Of a DNA stretch of 64,000 bases, positions 25,711-33,169 are shown piece after piece; positions within the stretch are counted from its first letter, which is position 1; each line of letters begins with the position of its first letter. The notes beneath the pieces are model-generated. The model was not told the DNA's origin and made no database searches. It saw only the letters and a list, made by a program, of their open reading frames with translations. This stretch comes from Chitinophaga vietnamensis (GTDB taxonomy: Bacteria; Bacteroidota; Bacteroidia; Chitinophagales; Chitinophagaceae). The DNA is taken from contig NZ_CABHMS010000001.1 in NCBI RefSeq assembly GCF_902167635.1, forward strand, positions 310,001 to 374,000. The letters run 5' to 3'. The position numbers and the translations under genes are program-made.

Positions 25711-26292
25711 ATGGCACAAAAGAAAATACTGTTGTTAACGGGCGATTTCGCAGAAGATTATGAGACCATGGTGCCCTTTCAGATGTTGCAGATGATCGGC
25801 CACGAAGTACATGCCGTATGCCCCGACAAAGCGGCGGGCGACAAGGTAAAGACGGCTATCCACGATTTTGAAGGAGATCAGACTTACACAGAAAAGCCAG
25901 GGCATAATTTCGTGCTCAACGCTTCTTTCAATGATGTAGCCGGCGCAGACTACGACGCCCTGGTGATCGTTGGCGGCCGTGCGCCGGAATACCTGCGCCT
26001 CAATAAAAATGTGATCGAACTGGTGAAACATTTCTTTGTGGAAAACAAACCTGTAGCAGCAGTATGCCATGGCATCCAGATACTCACCGCAGCAGATGTG
26101 GTGCGTGGCAAGAAACTGACCGCCTACCCGGCAGTAGGGCCGGAGGTAACCGCCGCCGGTGGCACATATGTTTCTGTAAATGTATATGAGGCGGTGGTAG
26201 ACGGCAAGCTGGTTACGGCGCCGGCATGGCCTGCACATCCGCAATGGATCGCAGCATTTCTGCAAGTGCTGGGCACTACTATCATATTGTAG
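25711..26292 (+). CDS. DJ-1/PfpI family protein
   Basis: 193 residues, typical length. The nucleophile-elbow Cys lies in [16 protein letters not shown] near residue 115, with the upstream Glu in [13 protein letters not shown] and the [17 protein letters not shown] strand before it. PfpI-type proteins act as glyoxalase III or deglycases and as stress proteins in the cytoplasm. The gene stands alone, with the single-armed octamer array beginning right after its stop codon and atpG beyond that. Confidence 0.95.
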   Translation: MAQKKILLLTGDFAEDYETMVPFQMLQMIGHEVHAVCPDKAAGDKVKTAIHDFEGDQTYTEKPGHNFVLNASFNDVAGADYDALVIVGGRAPEYLRLNKNVIELVKHFFVENKPVAAVCHGIQILTAADVVRGKKLTAYPAVGPEVTAAGGTYVSVNVYEAVVDGKLVTAPAWPAHPQWIAAFLQVLGTTIIL

Positions 26293-26293
26293 A

Positions 26294-26323
26294 TTTATTT
26301 ATTTTGTTATTTGGTTATTTACA
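26294..26323. repeat. Single-armed octamer array H
   Basis: Starting 2 bp after the PfpI stop codon, three 8-base units of the form TTTnnTTA and part of a fourth follow each other in phase (TTTATTTA, TTTTGTTA, TTTGGTTA). The last unit is identical to one inside the element at 39073. No inverted second arm is visible nearby, so this may be a decayed or newborn form of the long hairpins. Confidence 0.7.
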
Positions 26324-26383
26324 GCGGTGTGGAGAAAATTTAAATTATCTCCCTGTGGATTTTCAAATTAATCCGTCATTACT

Positions 26384-26391
26384 TACCTTTG
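26384..26391 (+). promoter_or_regulatory. Promoter minus-7 element of atpG
   Basis: TACCTTTG is an exact match to the Bacteroidota minus-7 consensus TAnnTTTG, 64 bp before the atpG start. A TTTT run at 26360-26363 sits at about the right distance for the minus-33 element. Confidence 0.6.
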
Positions 26392-26454
26392 CAGCCAAAT
26401 TGCGGAGCGCTTGCCTGCAATAGCTCATTTGTAATTAGTAACTGATTTAAATAT

Positions 26455-27339
26455 ATGTCCGGACAGCTTAAAGAAGTTCGTAACCGAATCAAATCCATTC
26501 AATCTGGCCAGCAGATCACAAAAGCCATGAAAATGGTGAGTGCTGCCAAGTTAAGACGCGCCCAGGATGCGATCCTGCTGATGCGTCCTTACGCGCTGAA
26601 ACTCCAGGAAATGCTGCAAAATATCGTTTCCAACAGCGAGGGCAATATCGATACGCCGCTGGCGGCGCAACGTGCGATTGAAAAAGTGCTGATCGTGGTA
26701 ATTACTTCCGACAGAGGCTTGTGCGGCGCTTTCAATTCCAACCTGATCAAAACTGCTAAACGTGTGATCCGCGAAAAATATGCAGAACAATTTGAACAGG
26801 GCCAGGTAGAGATCATGCCGATCGGTAAGAAAGGTTATGAGCACTTCCTCAACAATGGTTACAAGATCAACGACCAGTTCTGGAACATGTTCGGCGATCT
26901 GACCTTTGATCACGTAAAACAGGCAGCCAACGTGGCTTTGGAAGGCTTCATCAACGGTACTTACGATGCTGTTGAAATCATCTACAGCGAATTTAAAAAC
27001 GCCGCTACCCAATTATTCGTTTCTGAGCAGTTCCTGCCTATCGCGAAAGTAGAGAGCAAAGAAAAGAATGGCCTGAAAGCAGACTATATTTTCGAGCCTG
27101 AAAAAGATACCCTCATCGCCGAGCTGATGCCGAAGATCCTGAACACACAGTTCTTTAAAGCGATCCTCGATTCTCATGCTTCTGAACATGGCGCCCGTAT
27201 GACCGCGATGGATAAAGCCACCGAGAATGCGAGCGAAATGCTCCGCAGCCTGAAGATATCTTACAACCGTGCACGTCAGGCTGCCATCACCACCGAGCTG
27301 ACCGAGATCGTGAGCGGGGCCGCAGCACTGGCTGGTTGA
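26455..27339 (+). CDS. atpG: F1 ATP synthase gamma subunit
   Basis: 294 residues. The N-terminal helix QLKEVRNRIKSIQSGQQITKAMKMVSAAKLRRAQ and the C-terminal helix MTAMDKATENASEMLRSLKISYNRARQAAITTELTEIVSGAAAL are the two halves of the rotating coiled coil, and SDRGLCGAFNSNL marks the Rossmann-like middle. The subunit is the central rotor stalk of ATP synthase. No other atp genes are in the window, so atpG is separate from atpA and atpD here, or these lie outside. It has its own promoter and terminator. Confidence 0.98.
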   Translation: MSGQLKEVRNRIKSIQSGQQITKAMKMVSAAKLRRAQDAILLMRPYALKLQEMLQNIVSNSEGNIDTPLAAQRAIEKVLIVVITSDRGLCGAFNSNLIKTAKRVIREKYAEQFEQGQVEIMPIGKKGYEHFLNNGYKINDQFWNMFGDLTFDHVKQAANVALEGFINGTYDAVEIIYSEFKNAATQLFVSEQFLPIAKVESKEKNGLKADYIFEPEKDTLIAELMPKILNTQFFKAILDSHASEHGARMTAMDKATENASEMLRSLKISYNRARQAAITTELTEIVSGAAALAG

Positions 27340-27388
27340 TAATTATTCACAGAAAGTCAACTACTGAATATTTATATTTTCAGAATAG

Positions 27389-27424
27389 GGTCAAAGACTG
27401 TATTTTCGGTCTTTGACCTTTTTT
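27389..27424 (+). terminator. Rho-independent terminator after atpG
   Basis: Stem GGTCAAAGAC (27389-27398) with GTCTTTGACC (27409-27418) around a 10-base loop, followed by six T residues. Confidence 0.92.
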
Positions 27425-27449
27425 GTAAAATCCATACGACCTATAACAC

Positions 27450-28346
27450 ATGGAAATTTCTCAGATCATTCCCCACGTGGAAGCATTGATTTTTGCGGCC
27501 GACAGGCCCCTGCCTGTGATGGAGATAGTGGATTTACTGAATAACGCATTGGCTTTTCTGGAAGACCGCGCTACACTCGACCAGGTGGAAGCGGCGATAG
27601 CAGCGATCAAGGAAAAATACAGTTCTGAGTTTTATGCATTTGAAGTGAGAAGTAGTGGCGGCGGTTACCAGTTCCTGACCAAAAAGGATTACTATCAAAC
27701 GGTGGCCCAGCTCAATGGCGATAAATTCCTGAAACGCCTGTCTACCGCCGCATTGGAAACCCTGGCTATCATCGCTTACCGCCAGCCGATCTCCAAAGGT
27801 GAAATTGAATACATCCGCGGTGTGAGCACCGATTATTCCATACAAAAATTACTGGAAAAAGAATTGATCGTGATTTCCGGACGTAGCGAAGACCTTCCCG
27901 GCAAACCCTTGCTGTATTCGGTTTCCCGCTCATTCATGGATTATTTTGGTATCAATTCAGCCGCCGATCTGCCCAAACTCAAAGAGCTGTTCGATGAGGA
28001 CATGGTGCAACCAACGCTCATCACAGATGAAACGGCCACCATCAGCCGAGGCGAACATACCGAACATGCCGCGCAGGAAGAAGCCGCGCACTCCATGATG
28101 GTATCCGAAACCGGCGAGCTGCTCGATCCCGATCATGAGCTGGACGCCCTGGATGCATCTGTGGAAAAGTCCGACTATGGCCTGATGGAAGAAGATCAGA
28201 GCGATGAGCTAAGCGCTGCTGAAGATGAAGAAGCGGAACCCGATGATGAGATCATCCACTTTGATGATTTTCTTTCGGATGATGATGACGACGATGATGA
28301 TGATGACGAAAATGATAATAAAGATGATAAAGAAGGGACGCATTAA
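27450..28346 (+). CDS. scpB: Segregation and condensation protein B with acidic tail
   Basis: 298 residues. The ScpB double winged-helix core covers residues 1-190: IIPHVEALIFAADRPLP, a middle SSGGGYQFLTKKDY, and STAALETLAIIAYRQPISKGEIEYIRGVSTDYSIQKLLEKELI. ScpB binds ScpA and helps Smc compact and segregate the chromosome. The last 100 residues are a low-complexity acidic tail ending in nine consecutive Asp codons, longer than in most ScpB proteins; such tails are common in Bacteroidota but not universal. The last codons form one arm of a terminator hairpin shared with the convergent PNP gene. No scpA is nearby. Confidence 0.96.
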   Translation: MEISQIIPHVEALIFAADRPLPVMEIVDLLNNALAFLEDRATLDQVEAAIAAIKEKYSSEFYAFEVRSSGGGYQFLTKKDYYQTVAQLNGDKFLKRLSTAALETLAIIAYRQPISKGEIEYIRGVSTDYSIQKLLEKELIVISGRSEDLPGKPLLYSVSRSFMDYFGINSAADLPKLKELFDEDMVQPTLITDETATISRGEHTEHAAQEEAAHSMMVSETGELLDPDHELDALDASVEKSDYGLMEEDQSDELSAAEDEEAEPDDEIIHFDDFLSDDDDDDDDDDENDNKDDKEGTH

Positions 28347-28360
28347 GGTCCCTTCTTCTT
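28330..28360. terminator. Bidirectional terminator between scpB and PNP
   Basis: Stem AAGAAGGGAC (28330-28339) with GTCCCTTCTT (28348-28357). The left arm lies inside the last scpB codons and the stop codon is in the loop. T-rich sequence follows on the plus strand; on the minus strand U residues are fewer. Confidence 0.8.
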
Positions 28361-29179
28361 TTATAGTCCCGCGATAACGGCGGCAAAAATATCACTCAGT
28401 TTTTTATCGGCGCTTGCCGCAACAGCGATGATCTCTTCGATAGATACGGGATGCAGGTTATCAGGATCGCATTCATCTGTTACCACGGAAACCGCGGCAC
28501 AGGGGAGTTGCAGCTGATTGGCAACAATCACCTCCGGCACGGTGCTCATGCCTACGAGGTCGGCGCCGGCCATGCGCAGGAAGCGGTATTCGGCGCGTGT
28601 TTCGAGGTTAGGACCCATAACGGAAACGTATATACCGGATTTTAAGGCCGAGCCTTGCGCCTTTGCCGCGGCCGCCAGTTGTTGACCCAATACCGGATCG
28701 TAAGGGCGGCTCATATCCGGGAAGCGTGGCCCGAATGCCGGGGAGTTCAGCCCGCGCAGCGGATTTTCAGGCTGCATATTGATATGATCATCCAGCAATA
28801 CGAGATCTCCTTTTTTGAAACCGGGATTCATACCGCCGGCAGCATTGCTGAGCAGCAGCTGGCGGATGCCCATGGCATGCATCACCCGCACAGGAAAAGT
28901 GATCTGTTGCATCGTATAGCCTTCATAGTAATGGAAACGGCCCTGCATGGCCATCACCGGCGTTTGGCCGATATGCCCCAGCACCAGGTGGCCCTTGTGC
29001 GACTCCACAGTAGATTCCGGGAAATGCGGTATCTGGTGATAGGGAATGCTATGTGCGATCTTGATGTGGTTGATCAGTTCCCCCAGACCGGTGCCCAGTA
29101 CAATACCGGCGCGTGCTTGTTCAAACGGAAAGGATTGCAGGTACGCTTTGGCGTCCGCTATTTGTTGGAGCAGTTCCAT
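28361..29179 (-). CDS. Purine nucleoside phosphorylase
   Basis: 272 residues, in the trimeric PNP size class. Family motifs are GIVLGTGLGELINH (phosphate loop), VESHKGHLVLG, GRFHYYEGY, SNAAGGMNPGFKKGDLVLLDDHIN and the nucleoside-binding AEYRFLRMAGADLVGMSTVPEV. It splits inosine or guanosine with phosphate into base and ribose 1-phosphate in purine salvage, in the cytoplasm. It follows the SDR gene on the same strand with a 22-bp gap, so the two may be cotranscribed. Confidence 0.97.
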   Translation of the reverse strand: MELLQQIADAKAYLQSFPFEQARAGIVLGTGLGELINHIKIAHSIPYHQIPHFPESTVESHKGHLVLGHIGQTPVMAMQGRFHYYEGYTMQQITFPVRVMHAMGIRQLLLSNAAGGMNPGFKKGDLVLLDDHINMQPENPLRGLNSPAFGPRFPDMSRPYDPVLGQQLAAAAKAQGSALKSGIYVSVMGPNLETRAEYRFLRMAGADLVGMSTVPEVIVANQLQLPCAAVSVVTDECDPDNLHPVSIEEIIAVAASADKKLSDIFAAVIAGL

Positions 29180-29201
29180 GCTTTATCGAGTTTGCTGCAA
29201 A

Positions 29202-29990
29202 TTAATTCCCTTTGCGTGCAATCACATAAAAGAGTGGCGGAAAAAATCTTTTGAACCAGAGCAGCAGCTTTTCGGCCCTGGCGATCATGACCAGCTTTTT
29301 TCGTTTATGCATGGCCTTTAGTATGCGCCGGGCGCAGATATCTACCGGCATGCCGTTGGCCTGGCCGGGGTCCATTTTGCCATAAGGCTCGCCATTGGCG
29401 GTGATGGCGGCATAGGTGAGATCGGTGTGTATGCGGCCGGGGCATACGATGGTGGTGTATAGCCCGGGGATGGGATCTTCTGTTTGCAGTGTTTCGAAAT
29501 AGCCTTGCAGTGCGTGTTTGGCGGCATTGTAGCCAGAACGCCAGGGGTAGCCCATTAATCCGGCCATGCTGCTCACTACTACTATTTGTCCGCCTTGCCG
29601 GGCTTTGAAATGCGGCAGCAGCGCCTTGGTAAGCATCACAGGCCCGAAGAAATTCACTTCCATCAATTGTCGTACGGCGCTCACGGTGGTATCGATCAGT
29701 TTGGAGCGTTGCGTAACGCCGGCGTTATTCACCAGCACATCTATATGGCCAAAGATGCGGATGGCTGTATCTACCTGTTGTGGCAGTTGTGCAGCGTCGG
29801 TGATATCGAGGACGAGTATTTCGCATTGAGGGGTGAAGGCGAGGCATTCCTGGCGAACGGCCAGCAGGGCGGTTTCGCGGCGGGCTGCGAGAATGAGGGA
29901 GGCCTTTTCTTTTGCGAGCAGCAAGGCCAGCTCGCGGCCGATGCCCGAGCTGGCGCCTGTGATGAGTATTACTTTGCCGTTGTAATCCAT
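29202..29990 (-). CDS. Short-chain dehydrogenase/reductase (SDR)
   Basis: 262 residues. The classical SDR pattern is complete: TGASSGIG cofactor loop at residues 11-18, NNAGVTQ near 88, catalytic Ser in VVVSSMAG near 140 and YNAAK near 154 with Tyr and Lys. The Arg in LILAARRE after the second strand favours NADPH. The substrate cannot be told from the sequence. It starts directly after the stop of the DUF1080 gene, with no gap, so the two are translated from one message. Confidence 0.96.
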   Translation of the reverse strand: MDYNGKVILITGASSGIGRELALLLAKEKASLILAARRETALLAVRQECLAFTPQCEILVLDITDAAQLPQQVDTAIRIFGHIDVLVNNAGVTQRSKLIDTTVSAVRQLMEVNFFGPVMLTKALLPHFKARQGGQIVVVSSMAGLMGYPWRSGYNAAKHALQGYFETLQTEDPIPGLYTTIVCPGRIHTDLTYAAITANGEPYGKMDPGQANGMPVDICARRILKAMHKRKKLVMIARAEKLLLWFKRFFPPLFYVIARKGN

Positions 29991-30605
29991 TTATGATTTT
30001 AACGGTACCAATTTAATGTTTTTCCATCTCACCTTGATACCGCCGCCGGAGTGTATCTGCAGCGCGATCTGGCCGTTTACTGCGCCGATCTTTTCATCTT
30101 TCAGCTGTATCATTTCATGACCATTGAGCCAGGTGGTAACGCTGTCGCCTGCTACGCGCACTTTCATGGTGTTCCATTCGCCCATTTTCAGGTATGCTTC
30201 TTTTTCTTTGCCGGGCTGGATGAGCCATCCGCGGCCATAAGATTCATAGATACCGCCGGTGTGCAGGCCCGGAGGCGCTACTTCAGCCTGCCAGCCGCTG
30301 ATTTTGGTGCCTTCCAGCGAAGAGTGGAAAAATACGCCGCTGTTGCCATTGGCTTCCTGTTTGAATTGAACGGTCAGTTCAAAGTCTTTGTACTGGTTAT
30401 TGGTAGCGAGATAGCCATACTCTTTGTCAGGGCCGCTTTCGCATACAAGTTCTCCTTTATCCACATACCATTTTTCGGTGCCGTGGATCTGCCATCCGTC
30501 GAGGTTTTTACCATTGAACAGTGATTGAGCTTTCTGGGCGAAGGCGCTACCAGAGCTGATGAGCAGGCAGGCGCCCAGCAGGAGCTTAAACATAGGTTTC
30601 TTCAT
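29991..30605 (-). CDS. Single-domain DUF1080 protein
   Basis: 204 residues from ATG at 30605 (MKKPMFKLLLGACLLI, a Sec signal ending at AFAQ). An upstream frame extension through the rny terminator is not credible. One DUF1080 domain follows: QSLFNGKNLDGWQIHG, FELTVQFKQEANGNSGVFFHS, QVEVAPPG-like IYESYGRGW and the closing IALQIHSGGGIKVRWKNIKLVPL. Related proteins act on 3-keto sugars or bind carbohydrates. It resembles the first domain of the double DUF1080 protein at 19349-20710. The SDR gene follows with no gap. Confidence 0.93.
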   Translation of the reverse strand: MKKPMFKLLLGACLLISSGSAFAQKAQSLFNGKNLDGWQIHGTEKWYVDKGELVCESGPDKEYGYLATNNQYKDFELTVQFKQEANGNSGVFFHSSLEGTKISGWQAEVAPPGLHTGGIYESYGRGWLIQPGKEKEAYLKMGEWNTMKVRVAGDSVTTWLNGHEMIQLKDEKIGAVNGQIALQIHSGGGIKVRWKNIKLVPLKS

Positions 30606-30624
30606 AACGATGTTCGCATTTGTT

Positions 30625-30660
30625 GAAAAAAAAAGTCCTTCGGTGCAAACCGAAGGACTC
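30625..30660 (-). terminator. Rho-independent terminator after rny
   Basis: Perfect 10-bp stem (30634-30643 and 30650-30659), loop TGCAAA. On the minus strand it is followed by a run of nine or more U residues. It separates rny from the DUF1080-SDR unit. Confidence 0.93.
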
Positions 30661-30697
30661 AAGATAATGTCTATTTTCTTTTTTCTATAGTCAAAAA

Positions 30698-32260
30698 TTA
30701 TCGCGCTACGTTTACCGCTCTTTTTTCGCGGATCACGGTTACTTTGATCTGACCGGGGTATTGCATTTCGGTCTGGATCTTGTTGGCGATCTCGAAAGAG
30801 AGGCGATCGGCGTCGTTGTCGGTCACTTTATCACTTTCAACGATCACGCGCAGTTCGCGGCCGGCCTGGATGGCGTAGGCTTTTTCCACGCCTTCATGGG
30901 CGAGGGCGAGGTTTTCGAGATCTTTGATACGTTGCAGATAGCTCTGCATGATCTCGCGGCGTGCGCCGGGGCGTGCGCCGCTGATGGCGTCACATGCCTG
31001 AACGATCGGGGAGATCACGTATTGCATTTCCATTTCGTCGTGGTGCGCACCGATGGCGTTGACTACCGCGGCGTGCTCGCCATATTTCTCCGCCAGTTTG
31101 GCGCCGAGGAGGGCGTGGCTCAGTTCTGTTTCTTCGTCAGGTACTTTACCGATATCGTGGAGCAGGCCCGCACGTTTGGCGAGTTTCGGGTTGAGGCCCA
31201 GTTCTGCTGCCATCACGGCGCAAAGGTTAGCAGTTTCTTTGGAGTGCATGAGCAGGTTCTGGCCGTAAGAAGAGCGGAAACGCATTTTACCTACGAGGCG
31301 AACCAGTTCTTTGTGGAGGCCGTGGATACCCAGTTCTATCACGGTTCTTTCACCGATATCCATTACCTGTTCTTCCAGTTGTTTCTTGGTTTTTTCCACT
31401 ACCTCTTCGATACGTGCCGGGTGAATACGGCCATCCTGTACCAGGCGTTGCAGCGACAGGCGGGCGATTTCGCGGCGGAGCGGATCGAAAGAAGAGAGTA
31501 CGATGGCTTCCGGGGTATCATCCACGATAAGGTCTACACCGGTAGCGGCTTCAATGGCGCGGATGTTACGGCCTTCACGACCGATGATCTGGCCTTTGAT
31601 CTCATCACTTTCAAGGTTGAATACCGTGATGGTATTTTCAATAGTTTGTTCAGCGGCAGTACGCTGGATGGATTGGATGATGATCTTCTTGGCTTCTTTG
31701 TTAGCCTTGGTTTTAGCGTCCTCGATGATTTCCTGGATATGTGCCAGCGCTTGTGAGCGGGCTTCTTCCTTCAGGCTCTCCACCAGCTGGTGTTTGGCTT
31801 CTTCGGCGGTGAGGCCGGCCACTTTTTCGAGGCGACGGATATGTTCTTCCTGGTGTTTTTCCAGTTCAGTGCGTTTGATGGTTACCAGTTCCATCTGCCG
31901 GTTCAAGGTTTCCTTGATGGCGTCGTTTTCGTTCAGTTGTTTTTGAAGTTGTTCATTTTTCTGGTTGAGGCTCTGTTCTTTCTGCTTTATCCTGTTCTCT
32001 GATTCTATGATCTTCTGATTACGCTGGAGCACTTCCTTTTCATGCTCGCTCTTCAATTGCAGATATTTTTCCTTTGCTTCCAGCAACCTGTCTTTCTTGA
32101 GGTTTTCCCCGGTGGTTTGTGCATCTGCGATGATTTTTTTTGCCTGTTGCTCAGCTTCATCAATTTTTTGCTGGGTGTTTTTGGCAAATATCACCTTACC
32201 TAATAGAATCCCAACGACCAATGCCACAACTGCAGCAACTATTGTAAGTGTAACTTCCAT
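30698..32260 (-). CDS. rny: Ribonuclease Y
   Basis: 520 residues. One N-terminal membrane helix ([19 protein letters not shown]) anchors the enzyme, followed by a long charged coiled coil (residues about 30-200), a KH RNA-binding domain with [18 protein letters not shown] near residue 225, and an HD domain with GLLHDIGK near residue 368 holding the metal-binding His-Asp. RNase Y is the membrane-bound endonuclease that starts mRNA decay. The order pheT-coiled coil-zapA-rny on one strand is usual for Bacteroidota. Confidence 0.98.
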   Translation of the reverse strand: MEVTLTIVAAVVALVVGILLGKVIFAKNTQQKIDEAEQQAKKIIADAQTTGENLKKDRLLEAKEKYLQLKSEHEKEVLQRNQKIIESENRIKQKEQSLNQKNEQLQKQLNENDAIKETLNRQMELVTIKRTELEKHQEEHIRRLEKVAGLTAEEAKHQLVESLKEEARSQALAHIQEIIEDAKTKANKEAKKIIIQSIQRTAAEQTIENTITVFNLESDEIKGQIIGREGRNIRAIEAATGVDLIVDDTPEAIVLSSFDPLRREIARLSLQRLVQDGRIHPARIEEVVEKTKKQLEEQVMDIGERTVIELGIHGLHKELVRLVGKMRFRSSYGQNLLMHSKETANLCAVMAAELGLNPKLAKRAGLLHDIGKVPDEETELSHALLGAKLAEKYGEHAAVVNAIGAHHDEMEMQYVISPIVQACDAISGARPGARREIMQSYLQRIKDLENLALAHEGVEKAYAIQAGRELRVIVESDKVTDNDADRLSFEIANKIQTEMQYPGQIKVTVIREKRAVNVAR

Positions 32261-32269
32261 ATAAATTCT

Positions 32270-32350
32270 TTAAACTTGATTTATGTAGCATTCTCCTGCC
32301 CCATGTACTGCTACGAACGCAACAGGGGTGAGAACTGACCCGCGAAAATA
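32270..32350 (-). ncRNA. ssrS: Possible 6S RNA between zapA and rny
   Basis: The 172-bp gap between zapA and rny holds a segment that reads on the minus strand as a G/C-rich island in AT-rich surroundings. It can fold with GUUCUCACCCC pairing to GGGGCAGGAGAA around an internal hairpin, a closing-stem and bubble pattern that recalls 6S RNA. A TATTTTCG sequence just upstream resembles the minus-7 promoter element. 6S RNA next to zapA is known in several phyla. Ends are approximate. It could instead be only the leader of rny. Confidence 0.4.
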
Positions 32351-32432
32351 CAAAAAAATAGCAGTAAAGCGTGTTTAATACGTGATTATTAGCGAATTAG
32401 CTAATTGATTGTTTAGCAAGGGATAGCGATGT

Positions 32433-32726
32433 CTAGCCCAATGCCTGGTTGATCATTTCTTCCAGCTTTTCCAGTTTTTCCTGCAGGAAGGGCGCGGTAA
32501 CGGCCTGGGCCTTTCCGCCGCTGGTTACAGGGTGAGTAGCATACATGATGAGCGCCATAGCGATATAGTCCTGCAGGTCTTTACCCGCGTAAGAGGTCTT
32601 GAAATCGACGATTTTCTCATTCACTTCTTTCATGATACGGCGTACCTCTTCTTCTTCTTCCGGCTTGATCTTGATCCGGTAAGAGCGGTCGGCCACTACG
32701 ATATTAACGGGAATGAGCTGCTCCAT
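32433..32726 (-). CDS. zapA: Cell division protein ZapA
   Basis: 97 residues, the size of ZapA. The fold is recognisable by IPVNIVVADRSYRIKIKPEEEEEVRRIMKEVNEKIVDFKTSYAGKDLQDYIAMALI, with a basic/hydrophobic N-terminal strand pair and a C-terminal coiled coil (FLQEKLEKLEEMINQAL). ZapA binds FtsZ and bundles its filaments at the division site. It follows a small coiled-coil gene with a 13-bp gap. Confidence 0.92.
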   Translation of the reverse strand: MEQLIPVNIVVADRSYRIKIKPEEEEEVRRIMKEVNEKIVDFKTSYAGKDLQDYIAMALIMYATHPVTSGGKAQAVTAPFLQEKLEKLEEMINQALG

Positions 32727-32739
32727 GTTCTGGTATTTA

Positions 32740-33048
32740 TCAGCTGTTCAGCAGGGCGATACAGCGGTCGATCTCCTTTATATAGTCGTTGATCTTGCCG
32801 CGGATCTCCTTTCTGAATGCTTCATCTTCTTCTGCTACGGTGTTAGTGCCCTGGGCGGATGCTGCGATCTTCATCAGCCGCAGCTTATCTTCCAGTCCCT
32901 GAATAGCCAGTTGCTGCTGTTGCAGTTCCTGTTGCTGTGATTGGATCTCTTCTTTCAGCAATACATTCTCGCCCTGCACCTGTTGCAGCTTTTTCAGCAG
33001 CAGGTGCAGTTTCTCTTCTACGCGTTGAATGTACTGCTCAAGAACCAT
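32740..33048 (-). CDS. Small coiled-coil protein upstream of zapA
   Basis: 102 residues, almost entirely predicted coiled coil with heptads from residue 5 to 60 (VEEKLHLLLKKLQQVQGENVLLKEEIQSQQQELQQQQ), then a shorter polar end with KEIRGKINDYIKEIDRCIALLNS. The position and character recall ZapB-like partners of ZapA, but that is inference from context; I would not assign a gene name. No signal or membrane helix. Confidence 0.85.
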   Translation of the reverse strand: MVLEQYIQRVEEKLHLLLKKLQQVQGENVLLKEEIQSQQQELQQQQLAIQGLEDKLRLMKIAASAQGTNTVAEEDEAFRKEIRGKINDYIKEIDRCIALLNS

Positions 33049-33050
33049 TA

Positions 33051-33165
33051 AATATTTTTTGATTTTTGATTTCCTGATTTTTGAATTTGGCGCTTTGAAT
33101 TTGCTAACTTATTCATTGCGAATATAATAGTTCTTAAATTCTCAAATTCAAAAATCAAAAAATTC
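33051..33165. repeat. Octamer-phased inverted repeat C (imperfect), between pheT and the coiled-coil gene
   Basis: An arm at 33051-33089 pairs with 33143-33165. The inner 14-15 bp (33075-33089 and 33143-33157) match perfectly. The left arm carries about 15 extra bases, equal to two repeat units, compared with the right arm. Units are TTTTTTGA, TTTCCTGA and close forms. It fills the gap between the pheT stop and the next start on the minus strand. Confidence 0.85.
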
Positions 33166-33169
33166 TCCC

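Noticed and set aside
30606-30662. N-terminal extension of the single-domain DUF1080 protein
   Set aside because: It would run through the rny terminator hairpin. The ATG at 30605 starts a normal signal peptide.
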